Of a stretch of 64,000 bases of DNA, positions 24,332 to 32,600 are shown in pieces (position 1 is the stretch's first letter; every line of letters starts with the position of its first letter). A model generated the notes under the pieces. The model had not been told where the DNA came from and ran no database searches. It saw only the letters and a program-made list of their open reading frames with translations. The stretch is from Streptomyces sp. NRRL S-118. Its GTDB lineage: Bacteria; Actinomycetota; Actinomycetes; Streptomycetales; Streptomycetaceae. Location: assembly GCF_000716335.1 (NCBI RefSeq), contig NZ_KL591021.1, positions 73,657 to 137,656 of the forward strand, in the 5' to 3' direction. A program made the position numbers and the translations under genes.

Positions 24332-26626
24332 TCAGCTCTCGGGCTGGGCCGCCGTGGCCTTCGTCGTGCGGCGGCGGCGCGGCTTCGGCTCCGCCTCGGC
24401 GGCCTCGGGGGCCGGCTCGGCGGTCTTCCGTGCACGGCGGCGCGGCGCGGGCGCCTCCGCCTCGGGTACCACGGCCGCTTCGGCGGCGGGGGCCGCCTTC
24501 TTGCGGGTACGGCGCGGCTTGGTCTCCGCCGCCTCGGGCACCTCGGTGACCTCGGCGCCCGGGGCCGCTTCGGCGGGGGCCGCCTTCTTGCGGGTACGGC
24601 GCGGCTTGGTCTCCGCCGCCTCGGGCACCTCGGTGACCTCGGCGCCCGGGGCCGCTTCGGCGGGGGCCGCCTTCTTGCGGGTACGGCGCGGCTTGGTCTC
24701 CGCCGCCTCGGGCACCTCGGTGACCTCGGCGCCCGGGGCCGCTTCGGCGGGGGCCGCCTTCTTGCGGGTACGGCGCGGCTTGGTCTCCGCCGCCTCGGGC
24801 ACCTCGGTGACCTCGGCGACGGGGGCTGCTTCGGCGGGGGCCGCGGTGGCCTTCTTGCGCGTGCGGCGCGGCTTGGTCTCCGTCGCCTCGGGCACCTCGG
24901 TGACCTCGGCGACCGGAGCGGCGGCCTCGGCGACCGGAGCCGGGTCGGCCTTCTTGCGGGTACGGCGGCGCGGCTTGGACGCCTCCTCCGCGACGGGCTC
25001 CGCGACGGGCTCCACGACGGCGGTCTCGGCGGCGACCGGCTCCACGGCGACCGGCTCGGCCGTCACCGGCGTGGCCGTGGCCGGCGCGGCGCCCGAGCGG
25101 GTGCGGCGACGGCGGCGCAGGGTGCGGGGTGCCGCCTCCGCCTCCGGGGCCTCCTCGACGGCGGGCGTCGCGGCGGCCGGCGCCTCGGCGACCGACGGGT
25201 CCAGCGGGGCGCCGCCCCGCGTGCGGCGGCGCTGGCGCGGGGTGCGCGTCCGCGCCGGGCGCTCCTCCTCGGTGCGCTCGGTGCGCTCGGTGCGCTCCGT
25301 ACGGGACGGGCGCGAGGGGCGCGACGAACGGCCGCGGCCGCCCGTCTCGCCGAGGTCCTCGACCTCTTCCGCGTCCAGACCCGCACGCGTCCGCTCGGCG
25401 CGCGGCAGGACGCCCTTCGTGCCCTCCGGGATGTCCAGCTCCGCGTAGAGGTGCGGGGACGTCGAGTACGTCTCGACCGGGTCGTTGAAGTCCAGGCCCA
25501 GCGCCTTGTTGATCAGCTGCCAGCGCGGGATGTCGTCCCAGTCGACCAGCGTGACGGCGATGCCCTTCTTGCCCGCGCGGCCGGTACGGCCCACGCGGTG
25601 GAGGAACGTCTTCTCGTCCTCGGGCGACTGGTAGTTGATCACGTGCGTGACGCCCTCGACGTCGATGCCGCGGGCGGCGACGTCGGTGCAGACGAGGACG
25701 TCCACCTTGCCGTTGCGGAAGGCGCGCAGCGCCTGCTCGCGTGCGCCCTGGCCGAGGTCGCCGTGGACCGCGCCGGAGGCGAAGCCGCGCCGCTCCAGCT
25801 GCTCGGCGATGTCGGCGGCCGTCCGCTTCGTGCGGCAGAAGATCATCGCGAGCCCGCGGCCGTTGGCCTGGAGGATGCGCGAGACCATCTCGGGCTTGTC
25901 CATGGAGTGCGCGCGGTACACGTACTGCGCGATGTTCGCGACGGTCGCGCCCTCGTCGTCCGGCGCGGTGGCGCGGATGTGCGTGGGCTGCGACATGTAG
26001 CGGCGGGCCAGACCGATGACCGCGCCGGGCATGGTCGCGGAGAACAGCATCGTCTGGCGCTTCGCCGGAAGCATGTTGATGATCTTCTCGACGTCGGGCA
26101 GGAAGCCCAGGTCGAGCATCTCGTCGGCCTCGTCCAGGACGAGGGCCTTGACCTTGGACAGGTCCAGCTTGCGCTGACCCGCGAGGTCGAGGAGGCGGCC
26201 CGGGGTGCCGACGATCACGTCGACGCCCTTCTTCAGCGCCTCGACCTGGGGCTCGTACGCACGGCCGCCGTAGATCGCGAGGACGCGGACGTTACGGACC
26301 TTGCCGGCGGTGAGCAGGTCGTTGGTGACCTGGGTGCACAGCTCGCGGGTGGGGACGACCACGAGCGCCTGCGGGGCGTCGGTCAGCTGCTCGGGCGCGG
26401 CCCGGCCCGCCTCGACGTCCGCGGGGACGGTGACGCGCTCCAGCAGCGGCAGGCCGAAACCGAGGGTCTTGCCGGTGCCGGTCTTGGCCTGGCCGATGAC
26501 GTCGGTGCCGGAGAGCGCGACCGGGAGGGTCATCTCCTGGATGGGGAACGGGGACGTGATGCCGACGGCTTCGAGGGCCTCGGCGGTCTCGGGAAGGATC
26601 CCGAGCTCTCGGAAAGTCGTAGTCAG
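24332..26626 (-). CDS. DEAD-box RNA helicase with repetitive basic C-terminal tail
   Basis: 764 residues if read from a CTG at 26624-26626. N-terminal core: F..LGI...GITSPFPIQ (Q motif, residues 5-30), AKTGTGKT (motif I, 47-54), PTRELCTQV, VGTPGRLLDL, LDEADEML, SATMPG, then the RecA2 motifs VHGDLGQGAREQAL, DVAARGIDVEGV and HRVGRTGRAGKKG. From about residue 400 the tail is a long Lys/Arg/Ala/Glu/Pro region with 29-residue repeats (KPRRTRKKAAPAEAAPG...). The first ATG, at 26533, lies after the essential Q motif; the CTG has GAGG seven bases before it and fits the conserved N-terminus TTTFRELG. Role: RNA unwinding in cold adaptation, ribosome assembly or decay. Confidence 0.9.
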   Translation of the reverse strand: MTTTFRELGILPETAEALEAVGITSPFPIQEMTLPVALSGTDVIGQAKTGTGKTLGFGLPLLERVTVPADVEAGRAAPEQLTDAPQALVVVPTRELCTQVTNDLLTAGKVRNVRVLAIYGGRAYEPQVEALKKGVDVIVGTPGRLLDLAGQRKLDLSKVKALVLDEADEMLDLGFLPDVEKIINMLPAKRQTMLFSATMPGAVIGLARRYMSQPTHIRATAPDDEGATVANIAQYVYRAHSMDKPEMVSRILQANGRGLAMIFCRTKRTAADIAEQLERRGFASGAVHGDLGQGAREQALRAFRNGKVDVLVCTDVAARGIDVEGVTHVINYQSPEDEKTFLHRVGRTGRAGKKGIAVTLVDWDDIPRWQLINKALGLDFNDPVETYSTSPHLYAELDIPEGTKGVLPRAERTRAGLDAEEVEDLGETGGRGRSSRPSRPSRTERTERTERTEEERPARTRTPRQRRRTRGGAPLDPSVAEAPAAATPAVEEAPEAEAAPRTLRRRRRTRSGAAPATATPVTAEPVAVEPVAAETAVVEPVAEPVAEEASKPRRRTRKKADPAPVAEAAAPVAEVTEVPEATETKPRRTRKKATAAPAEAAPVAEVTEVPEAAETKPRRTRKKAAPAEAAPGAEVTEVPEAAETKPRRTRKKAAPAEAAPGAEVTEVPEAAETKPRRTRKKAAPAEAAPGAEVTEVPEAAETKPRRTRKKAAPAAEAAVVPEAEAPAPRRRARKTAEPAPEAAEAEPKPRRRRTTKATAAQPES
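24497..24844 (-). repeat. 87-bp tandem repeat (four copies) inside the helicase gene
   Basis: Copies begin at 24497, 24584, 24671 and 24758; the first three are identical over 87 bases and the fourth has a few substitutions. A fifth degenerate copy starts at 24851 after a 6-base insertion. Each encodes a 29-residue unit of basic KPRRTRKKA followed by an acidic/alanine stretch. Identity at the DNA level points to recent unequal recombination or slippage. Confidence 0.9.
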
Positions 26627-27037
26627 GGTGCTGCCTCTTCTGTGAGACGCGGCATGAGGCGAACGCTGGGGGTCTTACCGTGCCGGTTACGGCCGGCCGT
26701 GGGCCGTCAAGGCCGCAGCCGGGTGGCGCGGGACCACTGCCGTCGCTCGAGCGTCATACCGCTGAGGGCCCCTCATGTGTCGCGCGTGCGCACGGAGGGC
26801 TGTCGGGTCGGAGCCGATCGGGCCACCGACCGGGCATCCTCATTCATGAGATGGCCCACCGAGTATGTGTACGAACATCACTGAATACTCAGCAGGCGCA
26901 ATACCACTGTACCCCGGATTCGCGCAGGCGTGTTGGGCCAATTCATAACGAGGGGCAGGTCACACTTCCCGGCGCTCCGCCGGCCGGGGGACGGGCTCGT
27001 CCTTCCGGCGCGGGGTGAGCGGGCTATTGTGCGCTTC
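26627..27037. other. Divergent intergenic region, 411 bp, with probable long helicase leader
   Basis: No gene seen. It separates the DEAD-box gene (leftward) from the ferritin-like gene (rightward). The middle part (26830-26960) is AT-richer, with stretches such as TATGTGTACGAACATCAC and GAATACTCAGCAGG, and is where the helicase promoter would be expected. That would leave an untranslated leader of more than 200 bases, as seen for cold-shock RNA helicases. Confidence 0.4.
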
Positions 27038-27772
27038 ATGGAGACGCCTGACAACGCCACTGCCGCCGAAGAACCGACCGGGATCGCCGCCCTGGACTGG
27101 GCCGGCGCCTCCGCCGAGCCCCAGTACCGCGCGGCGGTCGTGGACCTGCTCGGTGCGCTCGCCTACGGAGAGCTGGCGGCCTTCGAGCGGCTCGCCGAGG
27201 ACGCGAAGCTCGCTCCTACGCTCGCGGACAAGGCGGAGCTGGCGAAGATGGCGTCCGCCGAGTTCCACCACTTCGAGCGGCTCCGGGACCGCCTGCGGGC
27301 GATCGACGTGGACCCGACCGCCGCGATGGAGCCGTTCGCGAAGGCGCTGGACGACTTCCACCGCCAGACGGCGCCGTCCGACTGGCTGGAGGGCCTGGTC
27401 AAGGCGTACGTCGGCGACTCGATCGCCAGCGACTTCTACCGCGAGGTGGCCGCCCGGCTGGACTCGGACACGCGCGCCCTGGTGCTGGCGGTGCTGGACG
27501 ACACCGGACACGGCAACTTCGCGGTCGAGAAGGTGCGCGCCGCGATCGAGGCGGACCCGCGGGTGGGCGGCCGGCTCGCGCTGTGGGCGCGCCGTCTGAT
27601 GGGCGAGGCGCTGTCGCAGGCCCAGCGGGTGGTCGCGGAGCGCGACGCGCTGTCGACGATGCTGGTGGGCGGGGTCGCGGACGGCTTCGACCTGGCGGCG
27701 GTCGGCGAGATGTTCTCCCGCATCACCAAGGCGCACACCAAGCGCATGGCCGCGCTCGGCCTGGCCTCCTGA
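27038..27772 (+). CDS. Ferritin-like fold protein (MiaE-like)
   Basis: 244 residues, all-helical. Ferritin-like di-iron ligands are suggested by GELAAFERLAEDA (Glu, first helix) and ASAEFHHFERLRDRL (E..H, second helix), with further Glu/His in SDFYREVAARL and DDTGHGNFAVEKV. It belongs to the family annotated as ferritin-like or tRNA-(ms2io6A)-hydroxylase-like. The ATG at 27038 is chosen because the upstream extension is not conserved. Substrate unknown; the neighbouring RNA helicase makes an RNA role plausible but unproven. Confidence 0.83.
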   Translation: METPDNATAAEEPTGIAALDWAGASAEPQYRAAVVDLLGALAYGELAAFERLAEDAKLAPTLADKAELAKMASAEFHHFERLRDRLRAIDVDPTAAMEPFAKALDDFHRQTAPSDWLEGLVKAYVGDSIASDFYREVAARLDSDTRALVLAVLDDTGHGNFAVEKVRAAIEADPRVGGRLALWARRLMGEALSQAQRVVAERDALSTMLVGGVADGFDLAAVGEMFSRITKAHTKRMAALGLAS

Positions 27773-27796
27773 CGGACGGCGTGACGGGGCGCGCCG

Positions 27797-28063
27797 CTAC
27801 GCCGCGGCCGAGCGGCGCAGCCGCCGCCCCGGGCGCAGCAGCAGCGACAGCAGTACCGCGTCCACCGCGAGAGCGCCCACGAGGGTGCCCAGCGCGTGAC
27901 CCGGGCCGAGGGCCCCGTGGGTGATCAGGGCGCCGAACAGGGCGCCGAGGGTGCCGGTGATCAGGACCGTGCGGCGTGGTGGAAGCCGGTCGGCCAGCCG
28001 CTGGAGGGCAGCCCAGGAAAGAGCGAGTCCGAGCAGGACGGAGCCGAGAGCTTCCAGGAGCAC
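27797..28063 (-). CDS. Small integral membrane protein
   Basis: 88 residues, GTG start at 28063 with GAGGTGATC upstream. Three hydrophobic segments (LLEALGSVLLGLALSWAAL, TVLITGTLGALFGALITHG, ALGTLVGALAVDAVLLSLLL) and a basic C-terminus RPGRRLRRSAAA. No recognised family. It is convergent with the ferritin-like gene, with 24 bp between. Confidence 0.75.
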   Translation of the reverse strand: MLLEALGSVLLGLALSWAALQRLADRLPPRRTVLITGTLGALFGALITHGALGPGHALGTLVGALAVDAVLLSLLLRPGRRLRRSAAA

Positions 28064-28185
28064 AGCTGATCACCTCGCGAAAGGGCGGGGCGGGCAAAAC
28101 GGTCGTAGCCCGTACTACCCGATCAGCGTGCAAAACAACCCTGGCAGGCCCGCCGGGCGCACCCGGGCCCGGCTGCGCACATGAC

Positions 28186-28218
28186 GAAGGCCCGGCGGGA
28201 CGCACCCGCCGGGCCTTC
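28186..28218 (-). terminator. Hairpin terminator of the DUF3107 gene
   Basis: Perfect 14-bp stem GAAGGCCCGGCGGG (28186-28199) with its complement (28205-28218) and a 5-base loop. It lies ten bases after the leftward DUF3107 stop codon. Confidence 0.85.
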
Positions 28219-28227
28219 CTCCTGCGC

Positions 28228-28455
28228 TCAGAGCGCGCCGAAACCCACCCGGCGCGTCGCGGGCTCGCCGATCTCCACGTAGGCGATCCGGTCCGCCGGC
28301 ACCAGGACCTTGCGGCCCTTGTCGTCCGTCAGGCTCAGCAGCTGTGCCTTGCCCGCCAGCGCGGCGGCCACCGCGGCCTCGACGTCCTCGGCGGACTGCC
28401 CGCTCTCCAGAACGATCTCCCGGGGCGCGTGCTGCACGCCGATCTTGACCTCCAC
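28228..28455 (-). CDS. DUF3107 domain protein
   Basis: 75 residues: VEVKIGVQHAPREIVLESGQSAEDVEAAVAAALAG...GRKVLVPADRIAYVEIGEP. This is the complete actinobacterial DUF3107 family, a small alpha/beta protein whose C-terminal half (GRKVLVPADRIAYVEIG) resembles an ATP-binding-cassette-free regulatory fold. GTG at 28455 with GGAGGG 8 bases upstream; longer in-frame extension is not supported. Function unknown. Its association with a TetR gene and the DEAD-box helicase is conserved in actinobacteria. Confidence 0.9.
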   Translation of the reverse strand: MEVKIGVQHAPREIVLESGQSAEDVEAAVAAALAGKAQLLSLTDDKGRKVLVPADRIAYVEIGEPATRRVGFGAL

Positions 28456-28785
28456 GGCTATGTCCCTCCGAACGGTCAGCGATGCGCGGTGAGCCGCGCC
28501 GTACCCAGCACACATTAGCCCGGCGAGGGGACGCCACAGGCCCCGGCGGTACACGCCAACAGCGAACACCCGGGCCCACTGCGCACTGCGGCACCGCGGG
28601 CGCGCCGGTACGGCAGGGACACGGACCGCACCCGGGATCGGGCCCCCGGACGGCATCAGGGGGAGGCCCCCCGGGACGGCGCCCGGAATCACGACGCCGG
28701 AATCACGACGCCGGAATCACGACGCCGGAATCACGACGCCGGAATCACGACGCCGGGATCACGACCTCCGCCCGGTGTCCGGGGA
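28456..28785. other. Intergenic region, 330 bp, with 14-bp repeats
   Basis: It lies between the TetR gene (ends 28786) and the DUF3107 start, both leftward. No gene seen. It holds the 14-bp tandem repeat listed separately, and otherwise very GC-rich DNA (GGGGGAGGCCCCCCGG, 28660-28680). Confidence 0.5.
28685..28768. repeat. 14-bp tandem repeat, five perfect copies plus one degenerate
   Basis: Unit GGAATCACGACGCC, perfect copies at 28685, 28699, 28713, 28727 and 28741, followed by a sixth with changes (GGGATCACGACCTC). Located in the gap between the DUF3107 and TetR genes. No spacers, so not CRISPR. Confidence 0.95.
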
Positions 28786-29448
28786 CTACGACGCCGGGGA
28801 CTCCGGCCCCTGGGGCTCCGCGCCGTGGAGCGGGAACCCGGCGATGCCCCGCCACGCCAGCGACGTCAGCAGCTGCACCGCCTTGTCGCGCGGGATCGGC
28901 GACTCGCTCGACAGCCAGTACCGCGCGACCACCTGCGAGACGCCGCCCAGGCCGACCGCCAGGAGCATCGACTCGTCCTTGGACAGCCCGGTGTCCTCGG
29001 CGATCACGTCCGAGATCGCCTCGGCGCACTGCAGGCTGACCCGCTCGACGCGCTCGCGCACCGCCGGCTCGTTCGTCAGGTCCGACTCGAAGACGAGCCG
29101 GAAGGCGCCGCCCTCGTCCTCGACGTACGCGAAGTACGCGTCCATCGTGGCGGCGACCCGCTGCTTGTTCTCGCTCGTCGAGGCCAGGGCCGTACGGACC
29201 GCCTGCAGCAGCGACTCGCAGTGCTGGTCCAGCAGCGCCAGGTACAGCTCCAGCTTCCCGGGGAAGTGCTGGTAGAGCACGGGCTTGCTGACGCCCGCGC
29301 GCTCGGCGATGTCGTCCATCGCGGCCGCGTGGTACCCCTGGGCGACGAAGACCTCCTGGGCGGCGCCCAGGAGCTGGTTGCGTCGGGCTCGGCGCGGCAG
29401 GCGCGTGCCCCTAGGGCGCGCCGCCTCTGTCTGCTCGATGGCTGTCAC
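28786..29448 (-). CDS. TetR/AcrR family transcriptional regulator
   Basis: 220 residues. N-terminal TetR helix-turn-helix: RRARRNQLLGAAQEVFVAQGYHAAAMDDIAERAGVSKPVLYQHFPGKLELYLALL (residues about 18-75). The C-terminal ligand-binding domain (DAYFAYVEDEGGAFRLVFESDL...) follows. I use the GTG at 29448, with GGGAGG just upstream; the longer in-frame start lacks homology. Target and ligand unknown. Conserved beside DUF3107 in actinobacteria, so it may control that neighbourhood. Confidence 0.9.
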   Translation of the reverse strand: MTAIEQTEAARPRGTRLPRRARRNQLLGAAQEVFVAQGYHAAAMDDIAERAGVSKPVLYQHFPGKLELYLALLDQHCESLLQAVRTALASTSENKQRVAATMDAYFAYVEDEGGAFRLVFESDLTNEPAVRERVERVSLQCAEAISDVIAEDTGLSKDESMLLAVGLGGVSQVVARYWLSSESPIPRDKAVQLLTSLAWRGIAGFPLHGAEPQGPESPAS

Positions 29449-29685
29449 GCCGCCTCCCAAAATCGATCCATGTGGCGCTGTGCGCCGCGCCCGCCATCGT
29501 ACTTTTGGGTAACCCGGCTGTGCGCGTCGCGAGCGCAGAATTTCACGTACCGGACGCCCGTGGTAGCTCCGCAGTAGCTGGATATTCAACATTTAGGCAC
29601 GTCAAAGCGACAAAACGACAAAGCGGCACACCGTCGTCCCGGAGGACCGGCGGTCCGGTTCCGAGGCGGTCCGCCCCGCAGGGCG

Positions 29686-29916
29686 TCAGCGGTAGTCGTC
29701 CTCGTCCAGGTCCACCACGCGGGTCTGCTCCGCCGCGTCGGCGGGGTTCGCTGCGGCCGGGTCGATACGGGTCAGCGGGTCGTCCTCCCGTGGCCGCAGT
29801 TCGGTGTGCTGCTCCGCGGCGTCGGCCTCCGGGGTCTCCTCGCCGACCGCGCCGGCCGGTGCGGTCTCGTCGGCGGACTCGTCGAAGGTCTCGAAGTCGG
29901 TCGGGTCGACGGTCAT
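29686..29916 (-). CDS. Small acidic hypothetical protein
   Basis: 76 residues, strongly acidic: begins MTVDPTDFETFDESADETA and ends TRVVDLDEDDYR. ATG at 29916 with AAGGGAGCCC upstream. No domain and probably disordered. It lies between the TetR promoter and the divergent hydrolase gene. Codon use is normal for the genome, which supports it as a real gene. Confidence 0.72.
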   Translation of the reverse strand: MTVDPTDFETFDESADETAPAGAVGEETPEADAAEQHTELRPREDDPLTRIDPAAANPADAAEQTRVVDLDEDDYR

Positions 29917-30056
29917 GGGCTCCCTTTCACATGGACGGGCGGGGGCCTGGGCGAAATGCCCTCTCTATGAGCCTAGGAGGTACCCATCCCCAGCGCTATA
30001 CGATCTGTGACCGCGAACACATCAATCGCGGCGTGATCGTCTCGTAACATTGGCGC

Positions 30057-31043
30057 ATGTCTTCGACCGAGCTGCCGGACACCCTCGCCGCCGGCGCCAT
30101 GGCGCCGCGGGTGAGCACCGTGCGGGTCGCGGAGGGCGAGCGGCTCCGCACCGTCGCGCTGCCCGGACTGGCGCTGACCGTGCGCTCACGCCCGGGGGAC
30201 CGCCCCGGACTGCCGCCCGCACTGTACGTGCACGGTCTGGGCGGCTCCTCGCAGAACTGGTCCGCGCTGATGCCGCTGCTCGCCGACCTCGTGGACGGCG
30301 AGGCGGTCGATCTGCCGGGCTTCGGGGACTCCCCGCCGCCCGACGACGGCAACTACTCGCTCACCGCGCACGCCCGGGCCGTGATCCGGCTGCTCGACGC
30401 CGGCGGACGCGGGCCCGTCCATCTCATCGGCAACTCGCTGGGCGGATCCGTCGCCACCCGGGTCGCCGCCGTCCGCCCGGACCTCGTCCGCACCCTCACG
30501 CTCGTCTCGCCCGCGCTGCCCGAGCTGCGGGCCCAGCGCGGCGCCTGGCCGACCGCGCTGCTCGCACTCCCCGGCGTCGCCTCCCTCTTCTCCCGGCTGA
30601 CCCGGGACTGGACGGCCGAGCAGCGCGTCCGCGGTGTGATGTCCCTTTGTTACGGGGACCCCGGCAGCGTCACCGACGAGGGCTTCCGCAACGCCGTGGA
30701 GGAGATGGAGCGGCGCCTGGCGCTGCCGTACTTCTGGGACGCCATGGCCCGCTCGGCGCGCGGCATCGTCGACGCCTACACGGTGGGCGGGCAGCACAAC
30801 CTGTGGCGGCAGGCGGAGCGCGTGCTCGCGCCGACACTGCTGGTGTACGGCGGGCGCGACCAGCTCGTCTCGTACCGCATGGCCCGCAAGGCCGCCACCT
30901 CGTTCCGCGACTCGCGGCTGCTGACGCTTCCGGACGCGGGCCACGTTGCGATGATGGAGTACCCCGAGACGGTCGCGAAGGCCGTACGGGAGCTGATCGA
31001 CGACTACGACGACGGCAACGACGACGACAACGGCGGGAGCTGA
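30057..31043 (+). CDS. Alpha/beta hydrolase
   Basis: 328 residues. Core motifs: oxyanion YVHGLGGSSQNW, nucleophile elbow GNSLGG (Ser), acid Asp in LVYGGRDQLVS and catalytic His in DAGHVAMMEYP. Closest in look to haloperoxidase/esterase-like cytoplasmic hydrolases. The ATG at 30057 has no Shine-Dalgarno, and TAACAT ends six bases before it, so a leaderless mRNA is likely. The tail (DDYDDGNDDDNGGS) is very acidic. Only 8 bp separate it from the DUF3152 gene, so the two form an operon. Confidence 0.88.
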   Translation: MSSTELPDTLAAGAMAPRVSTVRVAEGERLRTVALPGLALTVRSRPGDRPGLPPALYVHGLGGSSQNWSALMPLLADLVDGEAVDLPGFGDSPPPDDGNYSLTAHARAVIRLLDAGGRGPVHLIGNSLGGSVATRVAAVRPDLVRTLTLVSPALPELRAQRGAWPTALLALPGVASLFSRLTRDWTAEQRVRGVMSLCYGDPGSVTDEGFRNAVEEMERRLALPYFWDAMARSARGIVDAYTVGGQHNLWRQAERVLAPTLLVYGGRDQLVSYRMARKAATSFRDSRLLTLPDAGHVAMMEYPETVAKAVRELIDDYDDGNDDDNGGS

Positions 31044-31051
31044 TCCGGGGC

Positions 31052-32374
31052 GTGGGACGACATCGTCGCAAGGGCCCCGCCGCGACGGCCGTGGGCGAGG
31101 ACACCGCCGCGCCCGCGGCACCGGCGGAGCGGTCCGGGCAGCAGCCCGGCAGCGGCCGCCGCCGCAAGGGCTCCGGTCCGCCGGCCTCCCCGCCGCCCCC
31201 GATGCCGTACGACACGCCCCAGCACGGCACGCCGTACCCCGGCGAGCGGCAGACGGTGCGCGGCGGACACCCCGAGCACCAGGAGTCCGGCCGGTACGGC
31301 GACTGGCGCGGCGCACCCCGTACGCCCGCGGCGGCGGGCGCCCGGACCGGCGTGGGTGCCGGGGCGCGGATACCGGGGCCCCGGCGCGAATACCTCGAGG
31401 CGTTCGGCGCCGCCCGGGCCGGGGAGGCCCGGAACCGGGCCGCGGCCGGTGCCGCGCAGGATCCCGGCCTCCGGCCCGATGCCGGGCCGCGGAGCGCGGG
31501 CGAGCCCGTGGCCGTGGCCGTGGAGAAGAAGAACGGGAAGCCCGGCAAGGGCCTCACCTTCGCCGGCATCGCGGCCGCCGCCGTCACCACCGTCCTCGCC
31601 GTCGTCGTGGCCGGGCAGGTCACCGACGTCGGCCCCGACCTCTCCGCCGGCCGGGCCGCGGGCCAGGCCGCCGAGCGGACCGAGGACGGCTCCGCGTCCC
31701 GCTCCGACGAGCGCGTCGTGCCGCCGCCCCAGGAGCCCTCGGCGAACCCGCGGGTCCCGGCCGCCCCGGTGACGTACGAGCAGCTGATGGCCCGGCAGTT
31801 CCCGATGGACCCGAAGCTGAAGGGCGCCGGGGAGTTCGAGGCCGTGCCCGGCCTGGACGAGGCGCCCGGCAAGGGCCGCAAGGTGCGCTACCGGATCGAC
31901 GTGGAGAAGGGCCTGGGACTCGACGCCGAGCTGTTCGCCGAGGCGGTCCAGAAGACCCTCAACGACGACCGCAGCTGGGCGCACGGCGGTGCCATGACCT
32001 TCGAGCGGATCTCGACCGGCGACCCGGAGTTCGTCGTCACGCTCGCCAGCCCCGGCACCACCGGCGTCTGGTGCGCCAAGTCCGGCCTGGACACGACGAT
32101 CGACAACGTCTCCTGCGACTCCGCCGCGACGGAGCGCGTGATGATCAACGCCTACCGGTGGGCGCAGGGCTCGGAGACGTTCGGTCCCAAGGCCATGCAC
32201 GCGTACCGGCAGATGCTGATCAACCACGAGATCGGGCACCGGCTCGGCCACAACCACGTCACCTGCCGCACGCCGGGAGCGCTCGCCCCGGTCATGCAGC
32301 AGCAGACCAAGTCGCTGGAGGTCGACGGCATCAAGTGCCGCCCCAACCCGTGGGTCTTCCCCGGGGACTCCTGA
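31052..32374 (+). CDS. DUF3152 secreted metzincin-like protein
   Basis: 440 residues. A Pro/Gly-rich cytoplasmic region of about 165 residues leads to one membrane helix (GLTFAGIAAAAVTTVLAVVVAGQV). The extracellular DUF3152 domain follows (VRYRIDVEKGLGLDAELFAEAVQKTL...) with a zinc-protease signature NHEIGHRLGHNHVTC at about residues 391-405. That is the HExxHxxGH type, plus conserved Cys pairs (VWCAKSG, VSCDSA, ITCR, IKCRPNP). Predicted membrane-anchored metallopeptidase; substrate unknown. GTG at 31052 follows GGGGC. It is in an operon with the hydrolase before it. Confidence 0.86.
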   Translation: MGRHRRKGPAATAVGEDTAAPAAPAERSGQQPGSGRRRKGSGPPASPPPPMPYDTPQHGTPYPGERQTVRGGHPEHQESGRYGDWRGAPRTPAAAGARTGVGAGARIPGPRREYLEAFGAARAGEARNRAAAGAAQDPGLRPDAGPRSAGEPVAVAVEKKNGKPGKGLTFAGIAAAAVTTVLAVVVAGQVTDVGPDLSAGRAAGQAAERTEDGSASRSDERVVPPPQEPSANPRVPAAPVTYEQLMARQFPMDPKLKGAGEFEAVPGLDEAPGKGRKVRYRIDVEKGLGLDAELFAEAVQKTLNDDRSWAHGGAMTFERISTGDPEFVVTLASPGTTGVWCAKSGLDTTIDNVSCDSAATERVMINAYRWAQGSETFGPKAMHAYRQMLINHEIGHRLGHNHVTCRTPGALAPVMQQQTKSLEVDGIKCRPNPWVFPGDS

Positions 32375-32600
32375 CGCCGGCGCCCGACCGGGGAGGCGGC
32401 GCGCCTGACGGCCCGTGACGGGCCGCTTCCGTAGCGCGGCGGAACGCGTCGGGTACGGGAAAGTTACGCGCATTCACCCCTTCCGGTGGCGCGACGGACA
32501 ACCGTCCATCGCGTCACCGGCATATCCGCTTACGTTCTTCCAGCCGCGAGCCGCCGGAACCAACGGCGGCCGGACACAAGGAAGATCGGGGGTGTAGCTC

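Noticed and set aside
28685..28768. CRISPR array
   Set aside because: Repeats are directly adjacent 14-mers without spacers, and no cas gene is present in the window.
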